From contig CM022299.1 in the NCBI GenBank assembly GCA_011799875.1, forward strand, positions 28,733,996-28,797,995: a stretch of DNA of 64,000 nt. The letters run 5' to 3'. The stretch's first letter is position 1; each line of letters begins with the position of its first letter. The position numbers were made by a program, and so were the translations under genes. The notes beneath the pieces are model-generated. The model saw only the letters and a list, made by a program, of their open reading frames with translations. It was not told where the DNA came from and searched no databases. This DNA is from Thinopyrum elongatum (lineage: Eukaryota > Streptophyta > Magnoliopsida > Poales > Poaceae). This document shows, piece after piece, positions 58,189 to 64,000 of the stretch.

Positions 58189-59064
58189 TCTTTAGCAGTA
58201 GCGCTGGAAAATAAAAAAGCGCTACTACTAAGTGGGACCAGACGAGGCCCCCGGCGCTAGCTGTAGTAGCAGTGCTGTCCAGAATACAGCGCTACTACTA
58301 AGATTTTAGCAGTAGCGCATTATTTGATAGCAGCGCTACTGATAATGGGGACCACTTAATAGTAGCGCTTTTCCTGGAAAGCGCTACTACTAAGAACAAT
58401 AGCAGCAGCGCTTTCTGTGAAACAGCGCTACTGCTAGTTGCGGCTGGTGCCACCTTTTCACCCCCCCCTCTCCCCCTTTGCCCTCTCTCCCCCTCCTTTC
58501 CCCTCTCCCCTCTCCACCATTGTTTCCCTTCTTATCTCTTCCTCCTACCTCTCTTCTCTCCCCATTAATGCCCCCCTCCACCATAACTCTCCTCCGTAAA
58601 TGGCCATCTCATATCTCTCTCTTCCTCCTACCTCTCTTCTCTCCCCATTAATGCCCCCTCCACCATAACTCCCTCTCCATTAGTTAGCTAGAGTCATCTC
58701 TCCTCCCCCAACAACTAGATCTAGCTAGCTATTTAGCCATCCACACTTTCGATCCCTATAGGTAGCGAAAAGCCTCATCTCACCGTGCTCCGTCTCGATC
58801 TCTCGGGAGATAGGTAAGTAAAAAGTTTTGCATTTCAAGAATGGGGAATATGTGTGTTTGGGATATGGAGAGATTTGTGCAAGTGACATGCCCCCGAGTT
58901 GCTTATGTTTTTCTGAAATGTCGATTTATTTCCATTTCGGAGAATTTCGAGCAAACTCGATATGTCGTATTTTTAGGCAAGGTCATGCCAAATTTTTATA
59001 TGACTTTGATGCATGCATGCATTTTGTTTATAACCCTTTTGCTTGTTATACCGTGCAGTCGGTC
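58189..59064 (+). mobile_element. Second CACTA element: subterminal repeats and leader
   Basis: Many inverted and direct copies of AGCGCTACTACTAAG and AGCAGTAGCGCTGG lie at 58189-58440. A pyrimidine-rich stretch of CTCTCC repeats follows (58455-58720; about 100 bases are nearly duplicated, with CCTACCTCTCTTCTCTCCCC at about 58542 and 58627). A likely non-coding first exon ends at a GTAAGTAAA donor near 58813. Confidence 0.65.
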
Positions 59065-59815
59065 ATGAAGATGAGTGGATGGAAGGTGGAGCGATACATG
59101 CAATCCGCGGTGATGGACATGTATGCAAATAATCAGACTAGGATTAGATGTCCGTGTACAAGATGCAAAGAAGGAGTCCTTTTGGACCCTTTTGATCATG
59201 GCAGTTTGAAGGCGCACCTGCTGATGAATGGTTTCATGGATGGCTATACTCGGTGGATAAGTGAAGATGATGATGATGAGGAGGTCCACATGGCAGGGAA
59301 TAACGACATGGGGCTAGACGAAGAGATGACCTATCGACTCGAAGACGATGGCGCCAGACATGGCAGTAGGGAAGGGTCCGGAAATGACAGCGGTAGAGAA
59401 GATTTCGGACACGGCAAAGAAGAGTCCGTACATGGCGAAGAAGAGGTGGCAGTCACGCCGCAGTCTTCGATGCTACTAAGTGCAGTCGTGCAGGACCCTC
59501 ATGTTCGAGACATCCTTCGCAAGAGTATGACTAGCGAGAGAGCTGCTTCTAGAGAGGAGGCCAAGCTGGCGCAACTTGAAGTAGACTCAAAGACTCCATT
59601 GTATGACGGTTGCAATCCCGAGGTGACCCGCTTGAGTTTCACACTAGAACTTCTAAAGACGAAGGCCAAAAACAAATGGACAGACAAAAGCCTCGATGAG
59701 CATTTGAAGTATCTACATAATAAAGTTCTTCCCGCGGGGAACCTGTCTCCTACTAGTGTCGAGGAGGCCAAGAAAATCATTTTCCCTTTTGATTTGCCGC
59801 ACATTAGGTACCACG
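59065..59815 (+). pseudogene. TNP2 transposase N-terminus of the second CACTA element, truncated
   Basis: An acceptor TATACCGTGCAG at 59058 precedes the ATG at 59065 (MKMSGWKVERYMQSAV). The transposase-associated zinc domain follows (IRCPCTRCKEGVLLDPFDHG, then LLMNGFMDGYTRWI), then an acidic linker and the segment LSFTLELLKTKAKNKWTDKS up to FPFDLPHIRYHV. At 59816 the LTR of element F cuts the gene, and the frame runs on into LTR sequence to a stop at 59893-59895. The catalytic core is not in the window. The part present has no internal stop. Confidence 0.8.
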
Positions 59816-61338
59816 TGATGACCCACAAGTATACGGGATCTATCGTAGTCCTTTCGATAAGTAAGAGAGTCGAACCCAACGAGGAGCAGAAGTAAATGAC
59901 AAGCGGTTTTTAGCAAGGTATTCTCTGCAAGCACTGAAATTATCGGTAACAGATAGTTTGTGATAAGATAATTCTTAATGGGTAATAAGTAACAAAAGTA
60001 AACAAGGTGCAGAAAGGTGGCCCAATCCTTTTTGTAGAATAGGACAAGCCTGGATGAACTCTTATATAAAGCAAAGCGCTCCCAAGGACACATGGGAATT
60101 GTTGTCAAGTTAGTTTTCATCATGCTCATATGATTCACGTTTGTTACTTTCATAATTTGATATGTGGGTGGACCGGTGCTTGGGTGCTGCCCTTCCTTGG
60201 ACAAGCCTCCCACTTATGATTAACCCCTCTCGCAAGCATCCGCAACTACGAAAGAAGAATTAAGATAAATCTAACCATAGCATGAAACATATGGATCCAA
60301 ATCAGCCCCTTAAAAGCAACGCGTAAACTAGGATTTAAGCTTCTGTCACTCTAGCAACCCATCATCTACTTATTACTTCCCAATGCCTTCCCCTAGGCCC
60401 AAATCTTGGTGAAGTGTCATGTAGTCGACGTTCACATAACACCACTAGAGGAAAGACAGCATACATCTCATCAAAATATCGAACGATTACCAAATTCACA
60501 TGATTACTTATAACAACACTTCTCCCATGTCCTCAGGAACAAACGTAACTACTCACAAAGCATATTCATGTTCATAATTAGAGGAGTATTAATTATCATT
60601 AAGGATCTGAACAAATGATCTTCCACCGAATAAACCAACTAGCATCAACTACAAGGAGTAATCAACACTACTAGCAACCCACAGGTACCAATCTGAGGTT
60701 TTGAGACAAAGATCGGGTACAAGAGATGAACTACGGTTTGGGAGGAGATGGTGCTGGTGAATATGTTGATGGATATTGACCCCCTCTCGATGAGAGGATC
60801 GATGGTGATGACGATGGCGATGATTTCCCCCTCCCGGAGGGATGTTTCCCCAGCTGAACAGCTTCGCCGGAGCCCTAGATTGCTTCTACCCAGGTTCCGC
60901 CTCGAGACGGCGGCGCTTCATCCCGAAAGTTTCCTTCTTATTTTTTTCCAGGTCAAAACACACTATATAGTGGAAGATGGGCGTCGGGGGCCTGCCAGGT
61001 GGCCCACAAGGACGAGGGGCGCGCCTAGGGGGGTAGGGCGCGCCATCAACCCTTGTGGATGGCAGGTGGCCCCCCTCTGGTACTTTATTCGCCCAATATT
61101 TTTTATTAAATCCAAAATGACTCTCCGTGAAGTTTCAGGACTTTTGGAGTTGTGCAGAATAGGTCTCTAATATTTGCTCTTTTTCCAGCCCAGAATTCCA
61201 GCGGCCGGCATTCTCCCTCTTCATGTAAACCTTGTAAAATAAGAGAGAAAAGGCATAAGTATTGTGCCATAATGTGCAATAACAGCCCATAATGCAATAA
61301 ATATTGATATAAAAGTATGATGCAAAATGGACGTATCA
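59816..61338 (-). repeat. 3' LTR of element F
   Basis: It is about 1523 bases. On the minus strand it begins TGATACGTCCATTTTGC and ends TTGTGGGTCATCA. The first nine bases are the same as those of A, B2, C and D. A minus-strand TATA-like CTATATAGTG lies near 60961-60970. A GC-rich block with GGCGCGCC lies at 61017-61045. Confidence 0.85.
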
Positions 61339-62888
61339 ACTCCCCCAAGCTTAGACCTCGCTTGTCCACGAGCGAAAGCCGATATCGAAAAATATGTCCA
61401 CATGTTTAGAGATAGAGGTGTCGATAAAATAAAATACGGACATGAGGGCATCATGATCATCTTTAGAATAGCAACATATATTGTCATATAATTTCTTATG
61501 CTAAAGTAACAATTTGTTCACAAGGTAAAGTATGAATCAAAAACTTCATTGAAAACTAACAAACTATGATCTCAGTCATTGAAGCAATTGCAATTTATCA
61601 TAACATCGGAAAGAGTCAATATAAGAGCTTTTCAACAAGTCCACATACTCAACTATCATCTAGCCTTTCACAATTATTAACACTCACGCGATACTTATGG
61701 GTTCAAAGCTTCCATCAGACACAAAGAAAGATAGGGGCTTATAGTTTCGCCTCCCAACTTTTTACCTCAAGGGTAATGTCAACAATAATATTTTATGATA
61801 ACCTACATCCGAGGGGATATATATATCTGAATCTCTCCAACACATAGTGCTTGCCAAAGGAAAAAGTGTAAAAAGGAAAGGTGAAGATCACCATGACTCT
61901 TGTATAAGGGTAGAAGATAAAAGTAAAAAAGATAGGCCTTTCGCAGAGGGAAGCAGAGGTTGCCATGCGATTTTATGGTTGGATGCATAAAATCTTAATG
62001 CAAAAGAACATCACTTTATATTGCCGCTTGTGATAAAGAACTTTATTATGCAGTCCGTCACTTTTATTTCTTCCATATCACAAGTTCGTATAAAGTTTAT
62101 TTTCTTCACACTAATAGATCATACATATTTAGAGAGCAATTTTTATTGCTTGCACTGATGACAACTTACTTGAAGGATCTTACTCAATCCATAGGTAGGT
62201 ATGGTGGACTCTCATGGCAAAACTGGGTTTAGGGATGTTGGAAGCACAAGTAGTATCTCTACTTGGTGCAAAGAATTTGGCTAGCATGAGAGGGAAAGGC
62301 AAGCTCAATATGTTGGAAGTTCCATGACAATATAACTTCTATTCGGATATAAGAAAACATAACCCATTACGTTGTCTTCCTTGTCCAACATCAACTTCTT
62401 AGCATGTCATATTTTGATGAGTGCTCACAATTACAAAAGATGTCCAAGATAGTATATTTATATGTGAAGCCTCTCTTTCTTTATTACTTCCTATTAATTG
62501 CAACAATGACCAAAACTATGTTTGTCAACTCCCAACAAATTTTATTCATCATACTCTTTATATGTGAAGTCATTACTCTCCATAAGATCAATATATGATC
62601 TTTTTATTTCTTTTTATTATTTTATTCCCTCAAGATCATAGCAAGAAAACAAAGCCCTCAACTCAAAACTACTCTTTATTATATAACACACGGACTCAAT
62701 TACATAGATTGAGATCAAATCAAAACTCAAAGCTAGATCATACTAAAACTTTATTCTACTAGATCAAGATATAACCAAAAGGCTCGAACTAAGAAAAACG
62801 ATAAAAGTAAAGGTGTGATGGTGATACGATAACGGGGCACCTCCCCCAAGCATGGCAGTTGCCAAGGGGGGTGCCCATACCCATGTAT

Positions 62889-63410
62889 TTATGTTTCTTT
62901 CATCGGAGGTGATGATGATGGAGTTGTTGATGATGAAATTTTATCCTCCGTCTTCCAAGGCATGGGTTCACCATCGTAAAAAGATGAACAAGTCTCCGGG
63001 ATCCTCAAATCTGCAGCCAAACTCATCCTCTTAAATCTATATTCATACTCATAGTTTTGGTTCTGCAGGTCATAGATCTGGGCTTGGAGATGCTCGATTT
63101 TCTCATGAAGCTTAAAGATGGCCTCCCCAATGTTCTCTGCATTCAGCTTGTGACCACTAGTAAATTTAGCGATCATCATGTGGTTGGCGTTGAGTCCGCG
63201 TTCCACCATCCCTTGGCACTTGAAGACTTGCTGCTCCACTGCTTCGAGCCTTGTCTCCACGCTTCCGGTCTTCTTAGGCCCCTCAACATCGCGGATGTGC
63301 AGCACCCCCTCACGCATCTCAATGGTTTGAGGGTGTTGCAGCACCTCCGCGAGATAAGGGTTGATGACCTTCTTGAAAAACTTGTCCTTGGGGGCGCTTG
63401 GAGTCGTCAT
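62889..63410 (-). CDS. Extra 3' ORF of element F, coiled-coil-like protein
   Basis: An intact 173-codon frame begins MTTPSAPKDKFFKKVINPYL downstream of the pol stop. A helical stretch with leucine, glutamine and glutamate repeats (IFKLHEKIEHLQAQIYDLQN) suggests a coiled coil; the C-terminus is Ser/Thr/Pro-rich. It has no catalytic motif. In plants, extra ORFs between pol and the 3' LTR occur in Athila-like gypsy elements, sometimes called env-like. This one has no obvious transmembrane segment or signal peptide, so I do not call it env. Confidence 0.6.
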   Translation of the reverse strand: MTTPSAPKDKFFKKVINPYLAEVLQHPQTIEMREGVLHIRDVEGPKKTGSVETRLEAVEQQVFKCQGMVERGLNANHMMIAKFTSGHKLNAENIGEAIFKLHEKIEHLQAQIYDLQNQNYEYEYRFKRMSLAADLRIPETCSSFYDGEPMPWKTEDKISSSTTPSSSPPMKET

Positions 63411-63764
63411 GGTGATCTAGATCTGTCAGAAAAACAGCTCAAAACAAAAACAGAGGATTTTGTCATGGTACGGTGGTCAAAACCTTCGGGAGATTATATA
63501 ATGAATTTTTACCGACCAAAAGAAGTATTGTGCAAGAAACGGAGTCCGGAGGGCACACGGGGTGGCCACAATGTCTGGGGGCGCGCCCAGGGGGGTAGGG
63601 CATGCCCTCCACCCTTGTGGTCTCCTCGTTTCTCTTTCGAACTACTTTTAATTTTCCTAATTTTTTAAATATTGCAAAACGGAGAAAAATTATCATTGGA
63701 AACGTTTTGGAGTCGGTTTACTTACCGTACCACATACCTATTCCTTTTCAGAGTCTGAAACATT
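63411..63764 (-). other. Spacer between pol and the extra ORF of element F
   Basis: It contains a GC-rich block with GGGCGCGCCC near 63580-63590 that resembles the GC-rich blocks of the LTRs. I see no gene. Confidence 0.4.
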
Positions 63765-64000
63765 CTAGAAAGTGTCCCTTATGTACTCCTCCGGTGTTAC
63801 GGTGTCAATTATATTGGTCTCAACATTTATGGGATTACCTGAGATATAATGTTTGATTCTTTGCCCGTTTACCACCTTCGGATTTGTGCCTTCGGCGTTG
63901 TTGATTTTTATAGCACCAGAACGATAGACCTCCTCGATAATGTAAGGACCTTCCCATTTAGAGAGAAGCTTTCCTGCAAAAAATCTTAAATGAGAGTTGT
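63765..64000 (-). CDS. C-terminal end of the gypsy polyprotein of element F (partial)
   Basis: The frame enters from the right window edge and stops with TAG at 63765-63767. It reads RFFAGKLLSKWEGPYIIEEV, then SGAIKINNAEG, GQRIKHYISG and EEYIRDTF. The KLxxKWEGPYxI pattern is the conserved segment after the integrase core (GPY/F module) of Ty3/gypsy elements. It is open over the 78 residues visible. This is the only pol coding sequence of the tRNA-Asp-primed LTR group in the window. Confidence 0.8.
   Translation of the reverse strand, partial: NSHLRFFAGKLLSKWEGPYIIEEVYRSGAIKINNAEGTNPKVVNGQRIKHYISGNPINVETNIIDTVTPEEYIRDTF

Larger units (their letters stand above)
59816..64000 (-). mobile_element. 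Element F: gypsy LTR retrotransposon carrying pol, minus, partial
   Basis: The 3' LTR (59816-61338), a purine-rich GCTTGGGGGAGT next to it, a long non-coding 3' region (61350-62885), an extra ORF (62889-63410) and the C-terminal end of the polyprotein (63765-64000) are present. The rest continues past the window. It inserted into the second CACTA transposase. The left flank CCACG (59811-59815) should be its target duplication. Confidence 0.85.

Noticed and set aside
58390..58584. Gly/Arg/Glu-rich minus-strand frame
   Set aside because: It comes from the CTCTCC pyrimidine tract in the leader of the second CACTA element and has no domain.
59816..59895. C-terminal 26 codons of the plus-strand frame in the second CACTA transposase
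   Set aside because: This part is LTR sequence of element F read by chance; the transposase ends at 59815.

Overview
This is a stretch of a large, repeat-rich grass genome, most likely a Triticeae species (wheat, Aegilops or barley type). The evidence is a dense nest of long LTR retrotransposons whose LTRs start TGATACGTC and whose primer-binding site matches the 3' end of plant tRNA-Asp. I associate these with the Sabrina/WHAM-like gypsy families of Triticeae, but I name the families from memory. CACTA transposons, spliced plant-type genes (F-box/FBD and AP2) and SIRE-lineage copia elements fit the same origin. There are no rRNA, tRNA or CRISPR features that I can support.

Left part (1-8640): the only non-transposon genes. 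A minus-strand F-box/LRR/FBD gene (169-2135, three exons) is followed by a decayed tandem array of a ~500 bp unit (about 2640-5540). Then come a plus-strand AP2/ERF-domain gene (6031-6786) and a small spliced gene or gene fragment that may be B3-like (about 7867-8247).

Middle left (8644-18483): broken retrotransposons lie end to end. They are a short-LTR copia element with gag and reverse transcriptase missing (8644-11535), the pol half and 3' LTR of a SIRE-type copia (about 11900-15911), a gypsy gag/protease remnant (15912-17190), and an unclassified DNA-transposon-like piece (about 17200-18483, continued at 26129-26649).

Centre and right (18484-64000): a nested transposon block. Element A (18484-26123, plus) is complete with a 5-bp duplication GTTGT. 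A second SIRE-type LTR and gag start (26650-28230) is cut by an LTR fragment (B1, 28231-28601), itself cut by element C (28602-~45332, minus). C was entered by a complete 9.3-kb CACTA element (30351-39618, duplication CAT) that carries three decayed genes: a TNP2 transposase, a Transposase_24/Ulp1-protease gene, and a small coiled-coil/membrane-anchor gene. C ends in a deletion junction and runs into element B2 (~45333-48816). B2 abuts a gypsy LTR and leader (G, 48817-50191). Next is a second CACTA element (50192-50269 plus 58189-59815), split by complete element D (50270-58183, duplication GTAAC) and cut again by element F (59816 to the window end, minus). F is the only one of these relatives here with a visible pol end.

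Elements A, B2, C and D carry a short acidic ORF instead of pol but share primer-binding site, polypurine tract and LTR tips with F. They look like non-autonomous passengers that a pol-carrying relative such as F could have moved. I found no new defence or metabolic system. The most unusual material is the shared structure of these passengers and the three-gene CACTA element.
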